From Streptomyces sp. TG1A-8 (GTDB taxonomy: Bacteria; Actinomycetota; Actinomycetes; Streptomycetales; Streptomycetaceae), in assembly GCF_030499535.1 (NCBI RefSeq), contig NZ_JASTLB010000001.1, positions 5,952,001 through 6,016,000 on the forward strand: a stretch of 64,000 nt of DNA, in the 5' to 3' direction. Positions 7,957 through 16,181 of this stretch are shown here, piece after piece; positions within the stretch are counted from its first letter, which is position 1, and each line of letters opens with the position of its first letter. The translations under genes and the position numbers were made by a program. The notes beneath the pieces are model-generated. The model was not told the DNA's origin. It saw nothing but the letters and a program-made list of their open reading frames with translations, and searched no databases.

Positions 7957-8406
7957 TCAGTGGCCGTACGCCCGCTCGCAGATCCGTGCCTCGGGGCTGT
8001 TCCTGCGCCAGCCGCCGTACTTCCTGCCCAGGGCGCACACGTCGGAGGCGTTCGGGACGGAGCGGGGCAGGTCCGGGACGTCGGTGTACGGCCTTCGCGG
8101 GCGGTCCGGGCGCGGCCGGGGCGCGGCGGGCGGCAGCGGCGGGCGGTGCGCGGCCGGCGGGGCGGCCGGCTCGCTGTGCCGGGGGGCGCGGGAGGGGCCG
8201 ACCTTTTCCAGTCCCTCCCGCGCCGGCGCCTGTACGGGGTGCGACTGCGTACTGCCGTCGGGCCGGGGCGCCGTCTGCTGCGAGGGCGCGGTGCCCGGTG
8301 GGGGACCGGGGGCCGCCGGGCGCTGAACCGTCATGCAGCCGGAGAGGGCCGAGACGGCCACGGTGACCAGAAGCGCTGCGGTGGTCGTGGTTCGATGCAC
8401 CCGCAC
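7957..8406 (-). CDS. Putative lipoprotein, Pro/Ala-rich
   Basis: A protein of about 149 residues on the minus strand. It begins MRVHRTTTTAALLVTVAVSA, a basic n-region and hydrophobic core, followed by the lipobox LSGC near residue 24. A long Pro-rich linker leads to a conserved-looking end with VCALGRKYGGWRRNSPEARIC, whose two cysteines could pair. It is probably lipidated and outward facing. GTG 8406 or 8400 are both possible starts, and no good ribosome-binding site decides between them. Function unknown. Confidence 0.7.
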   Translation of the reverse strand: MRVHRTTTTAALLVTVAVSALSGCMTVQRPAAPGPPPGTAPSQQTAPRPDGSTQSHPVQAPAREGLEKVGPSRAPRHSEPAAPPAAHRPPLPPAAPRPRPDRPRRPYTDVPDLPRSVPNASDVCALGRKYGGWRRNSPEARICERAYGH

Positions 8407-8694
8407 CACTCTGCTGGGTCGGCCCCCGCCCCGGCACCGTGCACCCGGGGGAAATACCTCCGCACGGGTGGTCTCGTGCCCCGTAAGGAGTGCCCTGCCC
8501 GGCGGACGTTGACGCCGCGACGTGCCGGGCGGACGCGCCGCCGCCGATCCGCTCGCGCCGGAGGCGGACGGGCCCGCCGTGCCCGCTTCCCGGCCCCGGC
8601 GGGCTTCCCGCCCGGGCATTTCCGGGCACCGCGGTGCCCGGCGGTCCCCGTATGCTTCCGGAAGGCACCCGCAGGGAACCGGTAGGGAGAGCAC

Positions 8695-9606
8695 GTGAAG
8701 GTCGGCTGCATCGGGCTCGGGGACATCGCGCAGAAGGCGTACCTTCCGGTGCTGGGCACGCAGCCGGGGATCGACCTCCACCTGCAGACCCGGACGCCCG
8801 CCACCCTGACCCGGGTCGCGGACGGCCTGCACCTGCCCCCGGACCGGCGGCACCCCACCCTGGACTCCCTGCTCGACGCGGGCCTCGACGCCGCCTTCGT
8901 GCACGCGCCCACCGACGTCCACCCCGGGATCGTCACCCGGCTGCTGGAGGCGGGCGTCCCCACCTACGTGGACAAACCGCTCGCCTACGAACTCGCCGAC
9001 TCCCGGCGTCTGGTGGCCCTGGCCGAACAGCGCGGCGTCTCCCTCCGCGTGGGCTTCAACCGGCGCCACGCCCCGGGCTACGCGCAGTGCCTGGACCACC
9101 CGCGCGAGCTGATCCTCATGCAGAAGAACCGGGTCGGACTGCCGGAGGAGCCGCGCACGATGATCCTGGACGACTTCATCCACGTCGTCGACACGCTGCG
9201 GTTCCTGGTGCCGGGCCCCGTCGACGACGTGACCGTGCGCGCCCGCACCGAAGCCGGGCTCCTGCACCACGTGGTGCTCCAGCTGGCCGGCGACGGCTTC
9301 ACCGCGCTCGGTGTGATGAACCGCCTCAGCGGCTCGGCCGAGGAGGTCCTGGAGGTCTCGGGCCAGGAGACCAAGCGCCAGGTGCTCAACCTGGCCGAGG
9401 TGGTCGACCACAAGGGACAGCCGACGGTGCGCCGGCGCGGCGACTGGGTGCCGGTGGCCCGGCAGCGCGGCATCGAGCAGGCGGTGCTGGTGTTCCTCGA
9501 CGCGGTCCGCGCGGGCGAGGTGCTCAGCGCCCGGGACGCGCTGGCGACTCACGAACTGTGCGAGCGGGTGATACGGGCCGTCGTGGACCGGCCCGGCGCA
9601 GCCTGA
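8695..9606 (+). CDS. Gfo/Idh/MocA family oxidoreductase
   Basis: A 303-residue NAD(P)-dependent dehydrogenase. The N-terminal Rossmann motif is CIGLGDIAQKAYLP, with the family lysine in YVDKPLA (usual EKP) and the helix DDFIHVVDTLRFL holding the conserved His. GTG 8695 follows AGGGAG. Family members oxidise or epimerise sugars and polyols; the substrate is not evident. It converges on lnt and the two coding regions overlap by 83 bp (9524-9606), an unusually long tail-to-tail overlap. Confidence 0.88.
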   Translation: MKVGCIGLGDIAQKAYLPVLGTQPGIDLHLQTRTPATLTRVADGLHLPPDRRHPTLDSLLDAGLDAAFVHAPTDVHPGIVTRLLEAGVPTYVDKPLAYELADSRRLVALAEQRGVSLRVGFNRRHAPGYAQCLDHPRELILMQKNRVGLPEEPRTMILDDFIHVVDTLRFLVPGPVDDVTVRARTEAGLLHHVVLQLAGDGFTALGVMNRLSGSAEEVLEVSGQETKRQVLNLAEVVDHKGQPTVRRRGDWVPVARQRGIEQAVLVFLDAVRAGEVLSARDALATHELCERVIRAVVDRPGAA

Positions 9607-11098
9607 GCGTCCGCACGCCCTCGGCCGCGCCCAGGGCGGCCAGCACCAGCACGGCGCCGTGCACCGGCCAGTCGCCGTGGCGGGCGTACGGGGTGGTGCC
9701 GTGTGCGAGCGGCACGTCGTACACGCGTGCGGCGTCCGCGCCGGTGCCGAGCCACGGGCCAAGGCGCCGGCCGTCCGGGCCGTAGACGGCCGAGACGCCG
9801 GTCAGGGTCGCGTGGACCATGGGGCGGCCGGTCTCGGCGGCGCGCAGCGCGGCCAGCGAGGCGTGCTGCGCGGGTGCCCAGCTGCTCTGGAAGGACGAGG
9901 TGGAGGACTGGCCGAGGAGCACGTCCGCGCCGTCCTCGGCGAGGTGGCGGCTCATGTCCGGGAACGCGGTCTCGAAGCACACCAGCGGGCCGACCCGCAG
10001 TCCGTGCCCCACGTCCATCACGACCTGCCCGGTGCCGTGCCGTCGGTCCTCCCCGGCGGCACGGCCGACGGAGGTGGCCCAGCCGAGGAGCGAACGGGCC
10101 GGTATGTACTCGCCGAACGGGACGAGCCGCATCTTGTCGTAGCGGTCACCGGTCGGGCCGTTCGGGCCGACGAGCACCGAGCTCTTGTAGATGCCGGGCC
10201 GGTCGGAGCGGCGGGCGTCCACGTTGACCAGCACGTCGGCACCGGTCCGCCGGGAGAGCGCGGCGAGCCGCCGGGCCAGGTCGGGCCGGTCGTCGAGGTC
10301 GAAGCCCACGCTGGACTCGCCCCACACGACCAGGTCGACGCCCTGGCCGGCCAGCCGCCGGGTCAGCCGTTCCTCGCGGTCGAACCGCCTCCCCGCACCG
10401 TCCCGCCCGTCCACGATCCCCGGCTGGACGACGGCGACGCGCACCCGCCCGTCGACCTCCGGGCGCGGCGCCCACGCCCACGCGGCCGAGGCCGCTGCGG
10501 CAGTGGCGACCAGTGAGGCCACCGCGGGCACGCGGGCCCCGCGCACGGACACCAGCACCGCCGCCGCCACGTTCACCACCACCACCAGGAAGCTGAGCAG
10601 CCACACGCCGCCCACCGACGCCAGCCGCAGTGCCGGGCCCACCTGCCACTGGCTGGAGCCGAGCATGCCCCAGGGCCCGCCGAGCCCCTGCCAGGACCGG
10701 ACCAGCTCGACCATCAGCCAGGCCGACGGCAGCACCAGCAGCGCGGCCGCGCCGCGCCCCGGCGTCGGCACCCCGCTCAGGAACCGGCGCACCAGCCAGC
10801 CCCAGGGCGCCCACAGCACGCCCAGCAGCCCGGCTATCAGGAAGATGAACACGTGCAGGCTGGGCAGCAGCCAGTGGTGCACGGCCACCATGAAGCCGAA
10901 GCCGCCGCACCAGCCGTCGTACGCCGCCCGCCGTCCGGTCGGCGCCGCGCGGGCCAGCAGGATCCACGGGACCAGGGCGAGGTACGCGAACCACCACAGC
11001 GAGGGCGCCGGGAACGCGAAGACGGGCAGGGCACCCGCGAGGGCGGCGGCGCAGGAGCGGCGCCAGGGGGAGGTCAGCCAGCGGTCGATCGTCCTCAT
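9524..11098 (-). CDS. lnt: Apolipoprotein N-acyltransferase
   Basis: A 524-residue integral membrane enzyme that adds the third acyl chain to the N-terminal Cys of lipoproteins. About six hydrophobic helices in the first 200 residues precede a nitrilase-like domain with the complete triad: Glu261 (VVWGESS), Lys322 (YDKMRLVPFGEY) and Cys374 (LVCFETAFPD). ATG 11098 follows GGGAG at about 7 bases. Actinomycetes can carry more than one lnt copy, and lipoprotein substrates are encoded in this same window. Its end overlaps the convergent Gfo/Idh gene by 83 bp. Confidence 0.93.
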   Translation of the reverse strand: MRTIDRWLTSPWRRSCAAALAGALPVFAFPAPSLWWFAYLALVPWILLARAAPTGRRAAYDGWCGGFGFMVAVHHWLLPSLHVFIFLIAGLLGVLWAPWGWLVRRFLSGVPTPGRGAAALLVLPSAWLMVELVRSWQGLGGPWGMLGSSQWQVGPALRLASVGGVWLLSFLVVVVNVAAAVLVSVRGARVPAVASLVATAAAASAAWAWAPRPEVDGRVRVAVVQPGIVDGRDGAGRRFDREERLTRRLAGQGVDLVVWGESSVGFDLDDRPDLARRLAALSRRTGADVLVNVDARRSDRPGIYKSSVLVGPNGPTGDRYDKMRLVPFGEYIPARSLLGWATSVGRAAGEDRRHGTGQVVMDVGHGLRVGPLVCFETAFPDMSRHLAEDGADVLLGQSSTSSFQSSWAPAQHASLAALRAAETGRPMVHATLTGVSAVYGPDGRRLGPWLGTGADAARVYDVPLAHGTTPYARHGDWPVHGAVLVLAALGAAEGVRTLRLRRAGPRRPVSPARTVRESPARPGR

Positions 11099-11327
11099 AC
11101 GGATGCTCCCTACCCAGGGCTGACCCCAGTGTGCGTGCCGGAGGCGATCCTCGACAGACGGCCGGGTCCCGCCGGGGGAGAACCGGCCGGCGACCCGGTC
11201 CCCGGCCCCCGGCACCGGCTCCGCACGCCGCGCCCCCGGCCCGGTGCCGGGCGCACCGGGCCGGGGACCGGGCCGACGTGCCGATATCCGGTGGTGCAGC
11301 GTGTGACGCGTGGCGCAACCTGTCCGG

Positions 11328-11939
11328 GTGAACGAACGTCCAGTCGAACCCGAACCGAAGTTCCGCGTCCGCGCCCGCCACACGGAGTCCACGGTCACCG
11401 TCTACCAGGCCTACCGCCCGGGGATCGGCGGCCCGGCGGCCCGCACCGGCCGCTTCCCGTCCTCCTGGAAGCGGGAGAGGATGACCTGGATCAAGCCGTC
11501 CTTCCTGTGGATGATGTACCGCTGCGGCTGGGGCACCAAGGAGGGCCAGGAGACCGTCCTCGCCGTCGAGATCGACCGGGCCGGCTTCGAGTGGGCCCTG
11601 CGGCACTCCTGCCTGTCGCACTACGTGCCGGGCCTGCACCAGGACGAGGCCGCCTGGCGGCGGGAGCTGCGGCGGGCCCCGGCCCGCGTGCAGTGGGACC
11701 CGGAGCGGGACCTGCGCCTCGACCCGCTGCCGCACCGGTCGCTGCAGCTCGGCCTGGCGGGCGAGGCGGCCGCCCGGTACGCCGACGAGTGGATCGTCGG
11801 TATCGAGGACGTGACCCCGCTCGCCACGCGGATCCACGGCCTGGTGCGGGCCGGAGAGCCGGAGCGGGCGGCGGCGCTGCTCCCCGCCGAGCGGCCGTAC
11901 CCGGTGGCCGACGAGGTGCTGGCGCACCCGCGGCCGTAG
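11328..11939 (+). CDS. DUF4291 domain-containing protein
   Basis: A protein of about 203 residues covering the full DUF4291 family: FRVRARHTESTVTVYQAY, KRERMTWIKPSFLWMMYRCG, and the closing repeat-like DLRLDPLPHRSLQLGL. The domain is found in bacteria and fungi and has no firmly assigned activity. GTG 11328 is chosen as nearest the domain; GTG 11310 in frame is possible and neither has a Shine-Dalgarno sequence. It faces away from lnt across about 230 bp and converges on the small gene at 11955. Confidence 0.87.
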   Translation: MNERPVEPEPKFRVRARHTESTVTVYQAYRPGIGGPAARTGRFPSSWKRERMTWIKPSFLWMMYRCGWGTKEGQETVLAVEIDRAGFEWALRHSCLSHYVPGLHQDEAAWRRELRRAPARVQWDPERDLRLDPLPHRSLQLGLAGEAAARYADEWIVGIEDVTPLATRIHGLVRAGEPERAAALLPAERPYPVADEVLAHPRP

Positions 11940-11954
11940 GCGCCGCGCTCCGGC

Positions 11955-12134
11955 TCAGGCGGCCTCGATGCCCCGCTCGCGGATCGCCTCCGCCCACTCG
12001 ACCACCAACAACTCGTACTCGGCGCGCTCCGGGGGCGACAAGGTGCCACCCGCACGCAGCCACAACGCCCGGATCTGCTCGTTCACCTCGGCAGCAGACC
12101 GCACGGAACCAGGGGACATGACTTCGGGGGACAT
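11955..12134 (-). CDS. Small conserved hypothetical protein
   Basis: A 59-residue protein starting MSPEVMSPG, with two predicted helices: SAAEVNEQIRALWLRAGG and PPERAEYELLVVEWAEAIRE. ATG 12134 is supported by TAGGCT seven bases upstream, which fits a leaderless transcript; no ribosome-binding site is present. The helical, charged composition suggests a small soluble, perhaps DNA- or protein-binding, factor. Function unknown. Confidence 0.6.
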   Translation of the reverse strand: MSPEVMSPGSVRSAAEVNEQIRALWLRAGGTLSPPERAEYELLVVEWAEAIRERGIEAA

Positions 12135-12339
12135 GCGGACAAGCCTAGGGGCAGGCACTGACACTGCGCTACCGCGCGGCTACGCAGAACGTATGGGCTT
12201 GGTCACCGTCGCCGGCCGGGTCCTCGGCCTCGAACACCCAGGGGCCTGTTGTTGGGGCACATTTCTCGGCTGGTGAACACGCGGAGTGATGACCGAGAAG
12301 AGGACGCTTCTCTTAGAGGCCGCGCAGGTAGGCGTGGGT

Positions 12340-12732
12340 TCACGGTCGGCGGTTCGGGCGTTCGTTCCAGCGGTGGGTCGCCCACGCCTGCCGGCTCAGG
12401 CTACGCACGGTGATGATCGTGTCGGTGAGATCGAAGAAGGCGTCGATGACGGTGACTCGCCGCTCGTAGCAGCGGGCGAGCCGGTAGAAGGCGTTCTGCC
12501 AGGCGTGGGTGCGTTCCACGTGCCAACGCCGACTGGCCTGGATTGGTGCGTTCTTACCTTTGTGCGCGATGCGGCCGTGGAAGCCGCGCTCTTCAAGCAG
12601 AGCGCGGGTCTTGTCCGAGTCGTAACCAGCGTCCAAGTGCACGGTGATGTCATCGGGCAACGGGCCGAGGTCGTCCAGGCGGTCCAGCGTGGGAGCAAGC
12701 AGCGGAGAGTCGTGGCGGAACGACTCACATCA
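12340..12732 (-). pseudogene. IS5-family transposase, C-terminal fragment
   Basis: On the minus strand the text FRHDSPLLAPTLDRLDD, DDITVHLDAGYDSDKTR, RWHVERTHAWQNAF and the end WNERPNRRP is the catalytic C-terminal half of an IS5-type DDE transposase. The aspartate of LDAGYDS and the Glu of HVERT are the second and third DDE residues. The N-terminal half is missing and a stop codon sits just upstream of the homologous part. A possible element end, GGGGCCTGTTGTTG, lies near 12240. It is a dead remnant that marks the left border of the decayed 12-16 kb zone. Confidence 0.75.
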
Positions 12733-12943
12733 GCCCCGTGACCAGCGACAGGATCTTCGTAGGTCATGCTGGCAGCGGCTTTGCAGGAACGCGGGAAGTC
12801 CGTGCGCGCCGGGAACCGTGCGGTCCACGGCTTCTCGGGGACCCATCGCTGTACCCCTCAGCCGCCCGCTGAAGTAGGCGCGCAGAAAGTGGAGACACGG
12901 ACAGGGGGGAACTATAGGAAACCGAGCGCACGTTGGTCTTGAC

Positions 12944-13897
12944 GTGACTAAACTTCGCACCCTCGGCTCGTCCGACCTCCTCGTTTCCCCCCTCTGCCTG
13001 GGAGGCAACGTCTTCGGCTGGACCGCCGACAAGACCCAGTCGTTTGCAGTGCTCGACGCCTACCTCGCCGCCGGCGGCAATTTCATCGACACCTCCGACT
13101 CGTATATGAATTACTTCGCTGGCAACGAGCCGGGACAGTCCGAGAGCATCATCGGCGACTGGCTCGCCGCCCGCCGCAACCGCGACGACGTGGTCGTCGC
13201 CACCAAGGTTGGTGACCACCCGGAGTACATGGGCCTTGCGCCTGCCAACATCAAGGCCGCTGCCGAGGAGTCCCTGCGGCGACTGCGTACCGACCACATC
13301 GATCTCTACTACACCCATTTCGACCGGGACGAGTCCATCCCCGTGGACGAGATCATCACGGCTCTCGACGATCTCGTAAAGGCCGGCAAGGTGCGTGCCA
13401 TCGCGACCTCCAACATCAGCCCCGAACGGCTGTCTGCATCGCTGGCCTTCTCCGATCGCGAAGGGCTGGCCCGCTACGTGGCTCTGCAGCCGCAGTACAA
13501 CCTCGTCTCACGCGATACCTACGAGGGTGCGCGGCGGGAGGTCGTGCAGCGCGAAGGGCTGGCCTGCGTTCCGTACTTCGCACTGGCCTCCGGCTTCCTC
13601 ACCGGCAAGTACCGTCCCGGGAAGAGTATCGAGAACGTGCGCAACGTTCCCGGACTCGCCGGTGGCTACGCGGACACTGAACGCGGCGTGAAGGTGCTCG
13701 ACGCGTTGGAGCAGATCGCGACGGCGCGGGGGGTAGAGATGGCCACTGTGGCGCTGGCCTGGCTCGCGCAGCAGCCGACCGTGACCGCGCTGATCGCCTC
13801 CGCACGCACCGTCGAGCAGCTGCCGGCGCTCTTCGCCGCGCAGGACCTGCATCTGTCGGACACCGAGCTGCAGACTTTGACGACCGCCTCGTCCTGA
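12944..13897 (+). CDS. Aldo/keto reductase
   Basis: A 317-residue NADPH-dependent reductase with the family barrel: LGSSDLLVSPLCLGGNVFG, FIDTSDSYM (Asp and Tyr of the catalytic tetrad), VVVATKVGD (Lys) and IDLYYTHFDRD (His). The cofactor end IASARTVEQL is present. GTG 12944 has no strong ribosome-binding site; ACTATAGG about 30 bases upstream could be a -10. Codons such as GTA, CGT, GCT and AAG-poor stretches are commoner than in neighbours, and the gene sits between IS fragments, so recent acquisition is likely. It looks intact. Confidence 0.9.
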   Translation: MTKLRTLGSSDLLVSPLCLGGNVFGWTADKTQSFAVLDAYLAAGGNFIDTSDSYMNYFAGNEPGQSESIIGDWLAARRNRDDVVVATKVGDHPEYMGLAPANIKAAAEESLRRLRTDHIDLYYTHFDRDESIPVDEIITALDDLVKAGKVRAIATSNISPERLSASLAFSDREGLARYVALQPQYNLVSRDTYEGARREVVQREGLACVPYFALASGFLTGKYRPGKSIENVRNVPGLAGGYADTERGVKVLDALEQIATARGVEMATVALAWLAQQPTVTALIASARTVEQLPALFAAQDLHLSDTELQTLTTASS

Positions 13898-13939
13898 CCG
13901 GGGGCGCGGTCGGGGGTTAGGGGCCCCGGTCGCAGACCG

Positions 13940-14000
13940 GGCACAGGTCCTGGTGATCATGGAGTTGCGACGCTCTGTGATCACTTGGGAGACCTGTGCC
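13940..14000. repeat. Imperfect inverted repeat, probable insertion-sequence ends
   Basis: GGCACAGGTC-ctg-GTGATCA at 13940-13959 is mirrored by TGATCAC-ttggga-GACCTGTGCC at 13978-14000. Seventeen bases pair on each side, around an 18-base centre. The arrangement looks like an IS terminal repeat next to a near copy of itself, with no transposase between. Confidence 0.5.
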
Positions 14001-14017
14001 TCAGCTCCTGTTCGGCC

Positions 14018-14537
14018 TCCGAGGTCGCCTCGATGATCGAGGGCGTGCTGCGGCACTGCACCGGCATGGTCGTCGACCGGCAGTACACCGACACGCACGG
14101 CGCCTCCATCGTCGGGTTCGCCCGTCTGCGACTATCTGGCCGACGTCGAGATGCGCCAGGAGGTCCACGAGGGGTTGCAGGTGGTGGAGAACCGGAACTC
14201 CGCGAACAAGGATCTCTTCTACGGCAAGGACGGCGACCTGGCCGGTGCGGACAAGGAGTCCCAGGAGGTCGGCATGTTCGCGCTGCACCTGCTCCAGTCC
14301 GCGCTGGTGCACGTCAACACGCTGCCGGTGCAGGAGGTCCTGGCCGATCCGAAGTGGGCGGACGAGCTCACCGACGCGGACCGGCGGCCCCTGTCGCCGC
14401 TGTTCTGGACCCATGTGAACCCGTACGGCCGGTTCGAGCTGGACATGGACAGCCGTCTCGATCTGGACCTGTCCGTCCGGGCGGCGGTGCCCGGCCCGCG
14501 CACCCCGCAGGGGGAGGCGACCGCCGCCCAGGGGTGA
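14018..14537 (+). pseudogene. Tn3-family transposase fossil (internal deletion and frameshift)
   Basis: The first part reads [10 protein letters not shown] and [13 protein letters not shown], the Tn3 catalytic-core text with the DTHG aspartate. After GFAR the frame changes and jumps to [46 protein letters not shown] and [16 protein letters not shown], the usual C-terminal end. A middle segment is therefore deleted and the two parts are out of frame near 14125. The N-terminal two thirds are absent. It belongs to the same decayed zone as the minus-strand Tn3 fossil at 15287-15825. Confidence 0.8.
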
Positions 14538-14799
14538 TACCCGGGCGCACGACGCTGTGCCCCGGCTCCCGGGCCCGGCCGCCCCGGGTCGGCTTCCGCA
14601 GACCCAGGCGATACGGCCCGAGCAGGCGGGGCACCCTTAGCCTCCGGTGCAGTCGCACCATCCGCGGTGCGGGAGCGCGGCCCCGGGGCAGCCCAGGCCG
14701 AGGGTGCACGACATGGAGCCGTCCCGGTGGTCGAACTGGTGTCCGCCGCACCGCGGGAATCCCGGGGCGGGGCGGAGCAGCCGCACCCGTCGGCACAGG

Positions 14800-14988
14800 C
14801 CTTCGGAGCTCAAGCGCGAGATCGGCAAACGGCTCCGCAAGAAGGTGTTCTTCGCCGCCGACTACCCGATGCTCAGCCATGACGAGTTGGTCCAGGAATG
14901 GCAGGAGCAGGGCTTCGCGCCAGACGTCCTCGACGACGTCTTCCACGGAAATGCTGAGTCGTTCCTGACCTCGATCGGAGTCAACTGA
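14800..14988 (+). pseudogene. Amidohydrolase-2 family, C-terminal fragment
   Basis: The text [20 protein letters not shown], then [16 protein letters not shown], is the closing part of a metal-dependent amidohydrolase (the Asp of SDYP/ADYP is the usual last metal ligand). Nothing upstream of about 14800 resembles the rest of the enzyme, so only about 60 residues remain. The stop overlaps the next start (TGATG at 14986-14990), showing the two were once coupled genes of one operon. Confidence 0.65.
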
Positions 14989-15250
14989 TGGACCTTGGAC
15001 TGACAGACAAGGTAGCCATCGTCGGCGGCGGAAGCGACGGGTTGGGCTTCGCGATCGCCGATCGATTGCTCAACGAAGGCGCCTTCGTGACGATCCTCGG
15101 ACGACGTGCGGAGAAGGCCGCCGCGGCCGCTGAAGAACTTTCTCGCAGGCACGGAGAGAACAAGGTCCTGGGGCTGGCCGCCGACTGTTCGAATGCGGAC
15201 GACATCGGCCGGGTCACGGCTTCGACGGTCGCTCGGTTCGGAGCTCCGAA
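14988..15250 (+). pseudogene. SDR oxidoreductase, N-terminal fragment
   Basis: MDLGLTDKVAIVGGGSDGLG opens a short-chain dehydrogenase with an intact nucleotide-binding motif, and the frame continues through LAADCSNADDIGRVTA and ARFGAPN. At that point, just before the expected NNAG motif, the homology stops at a 32-bp palindrome and unrelated Tn3 transposase DNA begins. The catalytic Tyr/Lys half is missing. Partner of the amidohydrolase fragment; together they look like a piece of an aromatic or amide catabolic operon brought in on mobile DNA. Confidence 0.75.
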
Positions 15251-15259
15251 CCGAGCGAC
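15228..15259. repeat. Perfect 32-bp palindrome at a gene-truncation junction
   Basis: The arm GTCGCTCGGTTCGGAG (15228-15243) is followed immediately by its exact complement (15244-15259), with no spacer. The left arm is ordinary coding sequence of the SDR fragment, so the palindrome marks a fold-back or inverted-duplication breakpoint rather than a classic terminator. Confidence 0.85.
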
Positions 15260-15286
15260 GTTGGCCGCCCATCACGGCCGCTCCTG

Positions 15287-15825
15287 TCAGAGGCCATCCG
15301 CGGGAAGGCGAAGCGCGCTGTCGTACGGGCCGGGCGGGATGTGGAGGGTGGCGGTGTCGTAGTCGCCGAAGCGGAGCACGTTGTCTCTGCGGTGCGGGCT
15401 GAGCGCGGCGATGTCCTCGGGGTTCGCCTCCCGGCCCTGGGCAGCCATCTGCGCAGTGTGTCGGTCATGTCGACGGTGGTGGAGAAGATGATGCTGTTGG
15501 CCATCAGGTTGAGGAACTTGACGGAACGACGGCGCTCCTCGCTCCGCTCGGAATCCGCCTCTGGCACCGTCCCCGCAGCGAGCCCCGCCTGATCGCACAC
15601 GGGAGCCACGACCACCTCGGGTATCCCCCCAATCTTGGGGACACGGCCCAGCCGCACTGCGGACTTCAGCATCACCAGCAGCGCCAAGGCCCGGTCCGGG
15701 CGGTCATGCGTACGCTCACCTGCCCACGCCACGTCCTCCGCCGACGGCGTGAAGAACTCCCGCAACCCCCGTTCCGAGATCAACCTCTTGAACCTCGGAT
15801 ACGCCGTCCGCTCCAGCGACGCCAC
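15287..15825 (-). pseudogene. Tn3-family transposase fossil (N- and C-terminal parts joined)
   Basis: Minus strand. ATG 15825 begins MASLERTAYPRFKRLISERG and continues through VAWAGERT and ALLVMLKSAVRLG, the DUF4158-type N-terminal domain of Tn3 transposases, ending near IGGIPEV. After about 30 atypical residues it passes directly to SVKFLNLMANSIIFSTTVDM, a C-terminal segment, so several hundred codons are deleted. A one-base loss near TDTLR shifts the frame, and the true end (MAAQGREANPEDIAALSP and LRFGDYDTATLHIPP) continues in another frame to a stop at 15287. Non-functional. Confidence 0.8.
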
Positions 15826-16181
15826 ACTAACCGCCCCGCGCCCGACCGACCGACAGCGGCCACCATGAACAGCGGCGGTCCCGGTAGCGGGGCCAGGGCC
15901 CGATCACGGAGTGTAGACACACTCACCGTATTCGAACATCACGCTCTGCCATGAAGTGGCGGCTTTTACACGTATCTCCTCCGCCCACCCAGGAGGCCGG
16001 CACGGCCGACGACGGCCGGCGGGAAGGAGTGTCCGGGTGCCCGCGGGCGGGTCGCCGGGGCCTCGTGGCGTGCCGGCCGCGGACGGGTTCGCCCACCGTG
16101 GGGCGGCGCGGACCCCGCCCGCCGGCACGGGGGCGTGGGCGCCGGAAGGGGCGCACCCACCGCCGCCCGCTCACTGACGGT
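15826..16181. other. Intergenic stretch without a recognisable gene
   Basis: About 350 bases between the Tn3 fossil and the TVP38 gene. The first 130 bases have lower GC than the surroundings (for example TATTCGAACATCACG near 15930), consistent with the outer end of the mobile element. The rest is GC-rich, and no open frame there has a plausible protein character. Confidence 0.5.

Noticed and set aside
12768..12943. A possible short plus-strand frame starting MLAAALQERGKS
   Set aside because: There is no ribosome-binding site or family, and it lies within IS debris; it is more likely the aldo/keto reductase promoter region.
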